64,000 nucleotides of DNA from Anarhynchus alexandrinus. Taxonomy: Eukaryota; Chordata; Aves; Charadriiformes; Charadriidae. Position numbers and translations under genes: made by a program. Numbering within the stretch: the first letter of the stretch is position 1; each line of letters begins with the position of its first letter. The stretch covers positions 1,525,792 through 1,589,791 of the forward strand of contig VUYV01000189.1 of NCBI GenBank assembly GCA_008711295.1, given 5' to 3'. Shown in pieces: positions 13,711 to 25,245 of the stretch. Below the pieces are notes generated by a model. It was not told the DNA's origin. It made no database searches and worked only from the letters and a program-made list of their open reading frames with translations.

Positions 13711-13790
13711 CCGGAGCCAAAGCACACTGAAGTCAATAGGAGTCTTTTCATTGACTTCAATGGGCTTTGAGTCAGAGTCCAAATTCTAAC
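13711..13790. repeat. Old dispersed repeat with palindromic core (best copy)
   Basis: The arms TGAAGTCAAT (13728-13737) and ATTGACTTCA (13750-13759) are exact reverse complements 12 bases apart, followed by a GGGCTTTGAGTC tail. From memory, this kind of phrase is common in reptile and bird genomes as an ancient interspersed repeat. I do not give a family name because I am not certain of it. Degraded relatives are seen in this window near 16801, 25173, 29599, 33421, 46990, 50130 and 63267. Confidence 0.6.
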
Positions 13791-15180
13791 TGTTGCTGAA
13801 CATATTTACAACCACAACATTTTGTGTGGTACTCTCTGTGGGCACAATGGTGGAATTTACTTGGGAAAACAAATGGGAACATATTCTTGGATGGTGTGAC
13901 CAGTATTATTACACACTCAAAAACTGGGTCTTACAAATCTTAGTTATATCACTGAAAAATAATCGATTCAGCTGTGCACGTGAGGATGTATAGCTAGATA
14001 GTGTCTCTCCAGGCCAGAAAACGACTCATGCTGATGCTTCTGAAACCACTGCCAAAGAGGAAGAGATGTTGTTAGTGTCAGTGTATTCACATAGCAAAAT
14101 TAGAAGCAGTATTATTTTAAGCATGTTCTTATAAATTATAGCCGCTGCAAAATCTCTACACAGAGTGAATTGGTGTTTGTTGTTTCCAACACTGACTAAT
14201 CAGCGGTAGTCACGCTGGACTTACACAGAGCATGCTATTATCCATATATCTGATTTCAATTTTAGAAACTACTGTGAACTTATTAAGTAATTTGCCATTT
14301 TGTAATACAGCGTGTCCAAGTCATATACGGAGCGTTTCCAGCTAAAAGCTATCCGATGCCTGTGTTTCGTAGGTAAGCCGGGGAGGTCTTTCCTCATTCC
14401 CCACCTCAGATATGTAATACAGTAACAGACATTACACATTACAGTGACATTCCATTATGTTGCACAGCATCATATATTCTTAGCTCCCGAGGGAAAAAAT
14501 GACCAGTGGAAATTGAAGCTAGCCTGCGGACTTAGCCAATAATTCACTGGATCTCTGCCAGGTTTCCCAGCCAGATACATACACACATACACCTACACGA
14601 CTGTGAGTTTAAGCCATTTTCAGTAGATCAATGCCCAATTAAAACCAAATTTTGATCCTGTTGCAATAATCAAAAACTAATTACAAGTGTAATCAAAAAT
14701 TAGCTACACAGCACCCATTGAAAAAGAGACGCATTTCAACGGGCCCCTTTCGAAACCTTTGAAGACATTACCAGCTCTCCAAGCATGTTGGCTATCTGGA
14801 GAATGAATTATTATATCCTTGTCAAATTTTAAATATCATGCTGTTAAAAATGTTAGTCACAGGAGCTGTTTGACACCAGTGTCGCAGTAAAGCTCTCTTG
14901 TCTATACGAACGCGGATAGCCTGACACATAAACCCATGTCTCAGTTGGTGTATGGCATCCAGCGGCAGAGGCTGAGCACTGGAAGTCTCCTCGGCGCATT
15001 GGCAATACCCTGCCAATAGATATCCTGTACGTGCCATTTAAGCCAGCTGAGTACCGCTTTTCCTCTCCCTCCCTCCAGTTTTTCCGTTCCCCAAGGGGCA
15101 ACCCTTTGGCGAGCAGTCAAACAGCTATCATGTAAAAGTGAAGATGAGCAACAAAGCACATCCAAGGGAAGCAAGTTAAG

Positions 15181-15181
15181 N
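15181..15181. other. Single undetermined base (N)
   Basis: One N in otherwise continuous sequence. No flanking duplication is visible, unlike the Ns at 39748 and 39878. Confidence 0.8.
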
Positions 15182-15350
15182 GCTTAAAAAAATAAGATTA
15201 GAAACTGGCTTGTATGAGCCCAACTGTGATTAAAAAAATAAAGCTTTTATAGTTAAGACAGGATTTTTTTTCTTTTTGTTCTTTGACTTTTCCTTGCAGA
15301 GAAAGAGGCTATCTTCACTTAATCAGAGCAAAGAAAGAGTGGCTGAGGCA

Positions 15351-15407
15351 GAAGCAGCATCATGTGGGTGAAGGTCAGGCCAATTTTCACCCATGTGATG
15401 CTGCTTT
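15351..15407. repeat. Long near-perfect hairpin, pre-miRNA-sized
   Basis: The left arm GCAGCATCATGTGGGTGAA (15354-15372) pairs with the right arm TTCACCCATGTGATGCTGC (15386-15404) over all 19 positions if two G-U wobbles are allowed. Two A-U pairs and one more wobble extend the stem to about 22 bp. The loop is 13 nt. Stem and loop size fit a microRNA precursor, and the flanks become unpaired. Wobbles are read for the plus-strand transcript; in DNA the same sites are two mismatches. I do not recognise the arms as a known miRNA. A fragment of a palindromic transposon is the main alternative. Confidence 0.5.
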
Positions 15408-16504
15408 ATCACTCATGGAACAAAGATTAAGGCCTTTCTTTTCTTTATCCTTTTGTGCTTTCCCCCATTACTTTAACAGATCTGAACAAATCCCAGGCAG
15501 TTCATCCAAAAGTTCCTTTTAGCTACATTTAGTTCAGATCCTCTAAATTCCACATAAGACTTCATGCTATACCAACATGAAGAGGATATAAAACCCACAT
15601 GTGTAGGGAGAAAAACGTTATAGAAAAACACAAAAATCATTGCAGGGCATGATGACAGCAAAGGTCTTTTCAGCTGCGAGAAACCAGGCACATCCAGGAA
15701 TCAGAACTGTCGGTGCTACTGTTCCCTTATTTTTAAAGGAACATGCTTTCCTGCCACACCAAAATGATGCATGAATATTGATTTTCAGTGAAGACGATGT
15801 TAACGTGATAAACCTCTAGCAGAGCTCTGAGGTTCTGGAAAAAAACCCCACCCCACGCTAGAGATGCCAGTTCATTGCTGCCCACGAGCGACTGTAAAAA
15901 TGTTATATCACAAAAAAATTAGCTTACGTTGGGTATGTTTACACATCTTGTCGGTAGCCAGCTTAATCAAACATATTATTCCAGAATTGCATCAACCGCA
16001 GAAATAGGCCAGGATGTCATTTTTACACGACGTACCCAGAGGACTGATTGTGGGGTCGGACTGTGCTTTTCCCTCCCTTGGTTCTATTCAGGCAGGGGCC
16101 AGCAGCCCTTGGCGGCTCGCTGGTTACCTCTCCTCCAAACAGGCTTAAGGAATGCCTCTTGATTAGCACGTTTAGTTCGTTTATCAATCTTTTGATACTT
16201 TAAAAGCACTAGTGCAGGATGTTGAAATCAAATAATAGCGGTCAGTTGCGTAATCGCAATGACAAGAAGGTACATCTGTGTGACAGCTCACAGCTACCCG
16301 TAACCTCTGCGGTTTTACAGACAGCGACGCCATAACATTTGACATTAAAAGTTATGGAAAATAAAGCAGTTAAGCAAATGCTGCTCTTCCCCTCGTGCGG
16401 TTTCAGAGGAGTGAGGAGAGCCCGGCATCAAGCATTATTTGAAGCGTGGAACCACTGCAGCTTTTCATACAGGGCACCAAAAAACCTGGCGTATCCTCCT
16501 GTAC

Positions 16505-16738
16505 CATATATTCTTAACTTTAGGAAGAAGTTTTTCCCTGTGAGGGTGGTGAGGCACTGGCACAGGTTGCCCAGAGAGGTTGTTGAGGCCCCATCCCTGG
16601 AGGTGTTCAAGGCCAGGCTGGAGGTGGCCTTGGGCAGCCTGGTCTGGTGGGAGGTGTCCCTGCCCAGGGCCGGGGGGTTGGAACTCGATGATCTTCAAGG
16701 TCCTTTCCAACCTAAACCAGTCTATGATTCTATGATTA
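16505..16738 (+). mobile_element. CR1 LINE, 5'-truncated 3' end (young)
   Basis: CR1 is a non-LTR retrotransposon of birds and reptiles. It encodes an endonuclease and reverse transcriptase, and most copies are 5'-truncated. The plus strand here encodes the typical end of CR1 ORF2 ([20 protein letters not shown]), then a 3' untranslated part with the usual 'aggtcctttccaacct' phrase. It ends in tandem copies of the octamer ATTCTATG, the CR1 terminal signature. Only about 230 bp remain, so it cannot move. The open frame covering it is retrotransposon coding remnant, not a host gene. Confidence 0.95.
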
Positions 16739-16800
16739 TCATGTATCAGAGCGTTCCCCAAATTTTGCACAGTTTTGTACTATTCGTATCTACCGAGATA

Positions 16801-16860
16801 AAATCTTGGCCTCACTGAAGTCAACAGAAATGTTGTCTTTGACTCTGATGAGTCCTGGTT
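16801..16860. repeat. Fragment of the palindromic old repeat
   Basis: CACTGAAGTCAACAG is followed by a degenerate inverted copy (TTTGACTCTGATGAG). It resembles the better-preserved copy at 13711-13790 and lies just after the CR1 3' end. Confidence 0.45.
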
Positions 16861-17639
16861 TCCCGCAGTGTGTCCAAGGGAAACGTTTCGGAAGCAGGTC
16901 CTTTTCACTTTGAGTCATTTTGAGATGTGTAAACCACTACCGTAGGTGTGAGAAGTCAGGATGTAAAAACTGCTCCTATAGGATGACATATAATTGCACT
17001 CTTACTGGGGGCAATAGGAGGTTAATAAATGTTGTCATCTGTACATTTCTTAAGAGCACTGTATTCATATCGCTCATACCTGAAAATGTCTTCCTATGCA
17101 TCTTCAAGACTTCTGATGCAGCCCAAAGCATTCCCATCATCTTATAAAAGCAGAAGATGTCAGCACTTTTTTGGACCATTTGGAGCTTTAGACAGAAAAT
17201 GCAACAAGTCCAGGAAAGCTGTTTCGTTCGCTGTGATAAACAATTTGGGTAACAAAAGCTGCAAGAACCTCTCCTATGCCAACCTAAATCCTACCTCCTG
17301 TCTTCAGAAAAGACCTTCGAAATGTGTTTCCTCTGGCCGTTTTGGTAGGCTATAACTATTTTGCTTTCATCAGGTGACAATTTGTCCCTCTCACTGAGAT
17401 CCCTGGTTAGATGTTTGGAACAAAGATTAAATACCTTTCGAAGCGGGTGAAGCCACACAGAAAATTCTAGCTATCTCCTATTTTCTAAAAGCTCTGATTT
17501 TCACGCAATGTATTTTGTCTCAACGCAAGCGAAGTGCTGAGAGCGGTGGCGGCAGCCGATGAGACATGACAAACTCCGGGCGTGAGGCTCAGCCGCTCTG
17601 AAGATGTTTGTGCCCTCGATCCACCCGTTCGCTGTGCGC

Positions 17640-18080
17640 GTTTCATTCTCTATTGGAGGAATATGAATTTGAGCAAATGCCCTGTGACAGTGCGGCTGCT
17701 GTGGAATTTATTCATTTTTCTTGAGTAGGAGATCAATTAGTAATTACTTAAGGGCAGTCCTTATAGGCCATCTAGGTTGGCCCTTAATTAAGCAACAAGA
17801 CATGACAGGCAATGTATTTCTGGGCAATTTAGCACATCTCTTAGGGAGTTTTTAAGGCATGAGGCCGAAGGTCAAGTGACTTTAACCACCTGAGAAGTGC
17901 AAAAATCCCTTAGAAATGCACTGTCTGGAGTGACTTATTGCTGTTATTAAATGGAATTTGTGAATAAAAATAAGAAAGACTGTCAGCCCCAGGCATGAAT
18001 AGGGCATTATTAACATGGATATGACATTGTTGACAGCTAATCTAAAGCTCCATTTGTGTCCTGAGCTCTAGAGCTATTTC
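17640..18080. promoter_or_regulatory. Motif-rich AT stretch, possible conserved enhancer
   Basis: This unique, CpG-poor stretch holds several homeodomain-type cores (AATTAGTAATTAC near 17735, the palindrome TTAATTAA near 17785), TGACAG sites of the MEIS/TGIF type, an AGGTCA half-site near 17871 and a CACCTG E-box. That density looks like developmental enhancers, but conservation cannot be judged from one sequence. Such motifs are also common in AT-rich DNA. Confidence 0.25.
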
Positions 18081-18532
18081 TTTATACTGTATATTAACAC
18101 AGGGAAGATACGTTATGTTCTCCATACACTTTTACCAGAGCTGTCCAATAAGAGTGAGGGACATAGTTTTTTGAAATTTGCATTGCACATTACTTTTTGG
18201 GGGGCTGAAATACGGCAATTAAACCTGGTATGCCTAACATCCCTTTTTTTTTTGGATTTTAATGTAGAAGTCTCCTGAAAAAACAAAATATCCTTCCCAG
18301 GATGTAAAATCCCTGTTCCTAACACACTCCCCCTGCCGTCCTGAGATCTGCCCTGAGTTGGTCTCCTCCCTGGCTCAGCTGCTTCCCCTCCGCCCTCTCC
18401 CCTGCTGCTGGGCTCCATGTGCCTGCTGGTCTGTACACGTCAGCGTGCCCAGGATGGAGAAGCGCGCCAGCAACACTCGCATGTAGAGATGAATAAACAG
18501 AGCCAATTCCAGCCCCTTCACCTTACCTACAA

Positions 18533-18686
18533 TTTTCTTTTTCTTTCCTTTTCCTTTTCCTTTTTTCCTTTTCCTTTTTTCTTTTCCTTTTCCTTTTCCT
18601 TTTTCCTTTTCCTTTTCCTTTTTTCTTTTCCTTTTTCCTTTCCCTTTCCCTTTTCCTTCTCCTTTTCCTTTTCCTTTATCCCCCCT
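18533..18686 (+). repeat. Polypyrimidine simple repeat, (CCTTTT)n
   Basis: About 150 bases contain almost only C and T, built from imperfect CCTTTT and CTTTT units. The minus strand is the matching purine tract. The long lysine/glycine/glutamate-rich or phenylalanine-rich open frames across it are products of the repeat and are not genes. Tracts like this can form triplex DNA and often assemble badly. Confidence 0.95.
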
Positions 18687-19275
18687 CAACATGAATGTCA
18701 GCTTTTTAAAGCTCATACCTGCTTTCTAAATACCTTGCATCAAACATGCTCAGTAACATTGCCAACGCAAAGCTTGTCTCCCGAAATCTGGAATTGCAGA
18801 AAATGGACAAGAAGCCGAACATCTGTTGTAAATATTATCTTTCTCCAGACCGATTGCGTATAGATGTAGACATTTTTGCTTTGCTTGTTTCTATTGGCTT
18901 AGTTCATTCTTGGGTTTCTTGATGTGCTTGTTATTATCCTCAAGCAAACGCATGCTCTGCCCTTGGTAGGTTCTGTTTGTTGATCTATGGCAACACCCAA
19001 TTCCAAAGACCAAAGTCTTCTCTTGGGAGAAAAAGCGTCTTGGTCAGGTCCCCACCTTACTCCGGCCAGCTCAGCTCCATCATTTCCACGGGAGCTGGTG
19101 GAAGGCTGCACGCCTGTGGCCTCGCCTTGCCGGGGGGTTCCAGCTGCCCAGGGGTTTGCCTGTTGCTGCTCTTCAGCCCCGAAACGCGGCGCACGGTGGT
19201 GCTGAGGAGACGTTCTCTTTGGGAGGTGTCTGGCAGCCGGTGTGAGGGTGCTGGATGCGAGCGCTGTGCGGGGAA

Positions 19276-19308
19276 GCGCCGGGTCACTGTCCTGTGGGAC
19301 AGTGGCGC
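19276..19308. repeat. GC-rich hairpin
   Basis: CACTGTCC (19285-19292) and GGACAGTG (19297-19304) are exact inverted copies around TGTG. A further GCGC/GCGC pair lies outside, with a five-base bulge on the left. It sits in a CpG-rich patch. The stem is short, and chance is quite possible. Confidence 0.5.
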
Positions 19309-22300
19309 TGTATGAAGTCCGAGGACTCCCGAAAGCGCGGGACTGCGCTGCCCGGCGGTTCTGACACTCGCAGCGCATCTGTATGTTGCGGGAGCCGTAA
19401 CAGCTCCTTGGCATGTGGTGCCCAGTTCTTCTGCACGTTCACAAGTACGCCTGACGTGTTATGAGAGTAATGGATTTACTGTGCATGCCTCAAATATTTT
19501 AAGGATATGTGAACACATATTTGTGTCTGGGAAACCCTGGGCAGAAATATGGGAGCACTGATGTGGATTCTTTGTTTAGGCTCGCAGGAACCAAAGTAGG
19601 GAAATCCAGAGCTCTCCACGCATGTGGATAATTTGGCGGAATTGTCGTAGGATTACAATTCAGAAATACTGTGTGTATTCCCTGAATCAATTCTAACTGC
19701 AAGGGAGTGCGTCAGTTTGTCTTGGTATTCTCGGTGCAAGGAATAGTAAAACAGTCACAAGAAATAAGGAGGCTTTACAGAGACATTTTGAAAATCATCT
19801 TTTTTAACAGCAGTGATCCATGAAGCTGTATTAAATCAGCTTTTTTGGTGGGCTGAGTGCACTGCAACTCGTGAAAAGTTCCACGTACTGCAGTTTGAAC
19901 CAAGCAACCTGAAATCTAAAAGTAGTCTGTGCTAGTATAGTCCCACTGTACTAAGAGAAAATTTCTTAAAATCGCTAATAGCGAAAGATGCTGATGTCAC
20001 CCAGGCACAAGGCTGTCCTGTTCAGTCTGAGCTGAAGAACCCTTTTCAATGCAACTTTGAAAGCAAGTGTTCCTGACGCTCTGACTGTCCTGAAACCAGT
20101 GATTTACTGTAACACAGCAAGAGACTTTATGGTATCACAGCGCAGATAATTCTGTGTTATAGAAAAATTGAAATAGCAACAAAAATTAAAAAATGCACAT
20201 CATGTTCAGACATCAATGAAGAACAAATTTTGCTTTTTGTGCACCTGATAAAACAGGTAATAAGAAATAAAAAATAATAAAACCCACAAAAATGCCTGAA
20301 TCTAATGAAACAAAGGAAAGATAATTAGTGACTCACATTTGTGGTTTGGATCATGCTGAAGGTGATATTGAGCCACAAGGAATGACTAATGAGTTGTGGT
20401 CCACAATCCAAGATTTCCTGGAAAAAAAAAGTAAACCATTAGCCCTTATGGTAGCAACAGAAGTCTGCACCTAAAGCGACCCTTATCATCCCACATGTTC
20501 TAAGACATGTAGGAACTGCTGCCATTCATCTGGATTCAGCATTAACTGGCAGTTTTCAACTATTTTAGAAATGATCAAAAGCATGCAAAAAAAAAAAAAA
20601 AAGAGCAGTGAAGAGAAGAACGTACACTTCAGAGCTCCTCATGTTTTACTGTGCATTGCCTCCCCGCTGTGTGATTTCTGTGTTTTAGCCTCAGTACTGC
20701 TGCGGCTGCTCCCTATCTTGATGTAAAGGTTTGTAGGTTTGACTAATCCTGTATCCAAACCCGCTTCTGCCCATATTTGATCAACCACACCTGACTCCGA
20801 GATGTACAAGACCCCTCGGCAGGCATAACCACTGCTTAATCAAGCAGAAATAGCAAAAAAACCCTTTTGTATCCAATTATTTTCTTTTACATCTAAATAT
20901 TTTCTTTAGTGGGGCTCACAGCTATGGCCAAGCACTTCTCCTGCAACCTCAGCTGCTGACTCCTCTCCTTGTCCCTTTTGGCACTGGGTGCAGGCAGCAC
21001 CCGAGCTCCGGTCTGGCAGGTAGGGGCTGCCAACGTGGGCAAAGACAGACCACTTTCTGCTATTTTTCTCAACAGAAAGGATGTTCTCATTAAAGGGCAT
21101 TACTCATGGGTGATTATTTAAAAGAAAAGGTCTTAATGAGGGGTTGAAGGATTTTAGACCATGGTGTTTACAGTTAAGCTGTTGTTTTTAATATGAAATC
21201 TAATGTAAATTCTCCCCCTTCACTTGTACAATCCTCCATTCTTTTCAAAAGTAAATAATAGAATTATGGTGGACAGAAATATTGAAAAAGACAAGAAAGA
21301 AAGAAAAAAGTAGAGAAACCCATTACAATGAAGAAAAATATTATGACCATGGGTTGAAAGAGAGAAATAAATCACGAAATGCTATGGAAAATAAAATAAA
21401 GAAAAATGTAACATAACAGAAAAGCAGTGAGATGAAGGAAATTAGAGAGCAACGAATAGCAAGTTGAAAACAATTTGTAACTAACAAAGTTGGAGAAATG
21501 GGGACATAATGATTATTTTTATCACATGATAAAAGGAAGCCTTCTTTCAATTATTTGGCCTTGCACAATTAGACTTTATGCTAGCAATGAAGATATTCAG
21601 CATGAATATCTGCTGTGTGTTTCAGTATTGACATATCTCCTACACCCAGAAACTTTGAATTGCAACACATCCAGACTGCAACCCAAATAATAACAAAAGA
21701 GGCTTAGCACACTTTATCAACTCTTGTTTACGTTAATTTCCTTAGGAAAGGCCTAGTCTAGTTCATTTCGTGCACACACACACACTTCTATGTATTTAAT
21801 ACATATTACCCTGGTAATATATCGGCATACCTACCATAGCATAGCAATTTTTCTGCGAAAGTCTTTCCGTGAAAGTAACTTTGGGTGTGCCGGCGACTAC
21901 AGAAGGTACTTCAGTACCTTCACCCACCTGCCATGGCCACTTCGCTGGATATACTTGCAGGAAGGGAAGTGTGTGTGACAGCAATCCGCACGCGAGCACC
22001 GGCACGAAGGTTAGGGAGGATGTACGACTGAAATTAAAGGCCACCCATTATGCGTATTTCCTTATCATTCCTTATTCGAATTAATTTTGTGGCCACGTTG
22101 CTAGGTTTGTTTCCTTGCACTGGATTAAGGTGTTAGAGAAAAATCTGTTCATTACTGCGGGAAGAAAGAAAAAAAACACAACCCACAATCAAAGACAGTT
22201 GTTGCCATGATTTTTTGCTAAATGATGTGGAAGACATAACTCTTTGAACTTGTATTTAGCTACAGAGAGTTTACACAGCTTTTAAAGACTTCTTTTTTTT

Positions 22301-25172
22301 TTTTTTAATAAAACTACTCATGCTCCTCTGACTTCAACACACACCAATTATTTGTACTAACCCTATTTCTCCTTTGAAACATGAGCTGCGTGTCCTGGTT
22401 TGAGGACGACACTGTGTTCAGAAAAGGTTTCCTGTCTCTAAAGACGGCTTGTTAAAAAACAGTAGAAATGCACTGAAATTAATTATTTGCCACTTCTTTT
22501 CCTGATACCTTACAAAGAGTAGTAATAGCCATATGTGCTCTAACACATTTCTAAAACAGTTTTTCACTGAGTGGTACAGTTTTGTATATTAACGACTGCG
22601 TATTTTAATGAAGCAATCGCTATCAATGAAGAAAGGCTTTACACTTTTCAGGGAGGGTTCGGGCATCTTGGCCTTTATTTCATTTGGAATTTCTGAAGAC
22701 TTTCCACTGAGGTAACATTTACTTTTGAGGTGTAATTGGGACTCAGCACGCTCTGTGCTGTACTCTTTGATGTTCACCAGTGCTGTTTAAGAAATGAGTT
22801 AGAACTGGGAATCCAGTATCTACTAGGGAAATTCTGAAACCCACAGGATGACTGCCTATTTTTAAGTTTTTTTTTCTTTGTGTGCACTTACAGCCCTTTT
22901 CTTTAGGATTTCTGAACCGACATGGTACAAGCAGGGTCCCAGTCAGCTGGATAAGCATGTCAGTTTTCTTCGTGGCATTAACACCACATGATAAAGCCAG
23001 GCAACCAGTTGGTTAAATTCATACTCAGAGGGACTGTGGTGGTTTTGGTTTGGGGCTTTTTGGCTGTTTTTTGGCTCCCCCCAACTCCTTTTTCTTTTGT
23101 TGCTTAACTAAAAAAAAAAATAAAATAACGTGTCTGATGAGATATTGATACCTCAGGGAATAATACCACATTACTTTTTCTGCCTCTGGTGTAATCATTT
23201 ATCTCTTTAAATTGACATCAGCTGAGGCCACTCAGACCCTCACACCAAAAGGACCGGTGACCCCCCGCGCTGCCTTCAGGGCTTATTTTGCACTTCCTGC
23301 TCCGCTTGTTTTTCATGTGAGGCACAGTACATATTTTGGGGGCAATTTCACATATTATGGCGACCTAGTCATCTCTGTCCCTTCTACTGCCCCCTTTAGA
23401 GTGCTAGAACAAGCCCTTTTTGGACAATAACTTTCCCTCTGAGTGAGTCTTTCATTACGGTAGGAGAAGAGAGTGCTGCAGCCCAGAAGCAGGAGTTGAC
23501 AATGGTTTTCAGTCAGGCTTCTTAGCGGCTGTTTGCATTCTGGGAGAGGTTTCTCAGGTTGTCTTTCTGTGCTCAGTTCTGCTTTATCTCATCCCAGGAT
23601 TGTCTACCGTATAGCTTGGACTGTTCCCCTAACAGCAGGCTCCAGGGAGTCATCTTCTGGCTTTACCTCACCTACTTAGCTTCTACTCAAGACTACTGTG
23701 CATTGTAAGTTATCCCACAAGATCTACATTCTTCCTCTGCAAAACATGTGCTTTTGCTCCTGCATCAAAATCAATCACAGATCTGGGGCCCCTGAGAGGG
23801 ACATCTTTTCAGAATACTCAGAAAATGACGGGGGGAGACTGCAGATGAAGATCACCTTACCCATCTGTTTTACGCAGATGTTCTCACAAGGGACGGAGGC
23901 CCAATACAACAGATACACAGCGGTGAACTTGGCAAGAAGTGTCCCTAGGAGATTCTTCAGGAAACAACGTTTGGAGAGTGCTGTTTCCCAGAGTAAAGTC
24001 GCAACCACCTTAAACAGGAGATGGCCATCACAGAGGTGGGGTTGTCACACCTATGACAACACAGCTCATCTATTTTGAGTTTTTTTCTGTGGTAACTAAC
24101 CTAATCTAATTGAGGTAGTCTCTCCATCACCATCAAGAGTTATTTCAGGTCAAGAAGCAAAGAGACCTTACACCTTTATCCCTTGAAAGGATGACATACT
24201 TAAACTCTGGCACACGCTAGTCTGAACAGTTAAGTCTGGCCGTTGTGCTGATGAAACAGTATAGAAATGGTGAAATAAGTATTTAGGTGGAAGGAAAAAA
24301 ACTGTACACAAAATACACGGATCAATAATTATAGGCATCAATTCAAACCAGCGCGCTCTGCTCGGCCTCTTCTGCATATCAACACGGTATCTCCGAACAC
24401 GTCCTTTCACCCTCGCTCTGTCCAGGCGGTGAACACACATTCACCACCCCCACAGTCGTCAGTAAAGGGGGAACACTCCACTCTTCCCTTGGCCGTCAGA
24501 AGGGCTTTCCAGGGGCAGAATTATCCAGAACCTCCCCATCACCGTCAGGAAACCGTTACACAGAAACGGTGCCTGGCGCGTGGGTCTGCTCTCCCCAGGT
24601 CTATACCTTATCGTTCCTTTTCCATTTTGGAAGCGTTTCTAAATCAATTTATATAGCATTTAGTGCAGCGCTGTGTATAAGAGTTAATGTTATATTAGAT
24701 TTGTTGTACAAGTTACAACATTCGTTATAGCGTCATGCATTTAATAAGACTAAATGATCTACTGGAGTCTTCTGGCTGCGGCGCGTAGGGACAGCCCCTC
24801 CCCACGTAAAACGCGGAGACTGTTACAGTTAAATCTGCAAGGAGTTTCCATTGAAAAAAAGGTTTTTTTTAAATGGCCGTAGCTTTCTAAAATGTTTCCC
24901 ATTTCTGGTTGTAGGTCTGGCCTGCCCAGCTGGGAATGTTTTTCAAAGTTTGAACAAAACCAGCTTAGCTGCTAATAGATGAAATATAAGTAAAAAATAC
25001 ACTTCCTGCTTCTTTAAAAAATGCAGCTTTTGGTAAAAATAGAAATTCAGCTGACGTGACTCTGGTATGAAAGCTGTGTTTGGAAAGGAAATAGTCTTCA
25101 CCGAGGGGTGTGAACAGCCCCATTCCAAAGGAAATGGTTTTGATTTGTCTGAGGTTTTTAAAAAAATTGCTC

Positions 25173-25245
25173 AGGACCTGATCTGAAGCCCATTGACGTC
25201 AAAGGAAAGCTTCACAATGACTTCAGTGGGCCTGGGATCAAGTGT
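25173..25245. repeat. Fragment of the palindromic old repeat
   Basis: CCTGATCTGAAGCCCATTGA is followed within 35 bases by the inverted part AATGACTTCAGTGGGCC and then TGGGATCAAG. The layout matches the copy at 13711-13790 with several substitutions, as expected for an old interspersed repeat. Confidence 0.5.

Larger units (their letters stand above)
13800..16500. other. Unique non-coding DNA with one hairpin
   Basis: No gene is supported. The interval holds AT-rich unique sequence, one undetermined base at 15181, and the hairpin at 15351-15407 that is listed separately. Confidence 0.55.

Noticed and set aside
16339..16818. 159-codon plus-strand frame
   Set aside because: Its recognisable part is the CR1 ORF2 C-terminus; the rest is flanking sequence, so it is not a host gene.
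18375..18863. Long frames on both strands across the polypyrimidine tract (lysine/glycine-rich and phenylalanine/serine-rich)
   Set aside because: Pure translations of the simple repeat; stop codons are rare in such tracts on either strand.
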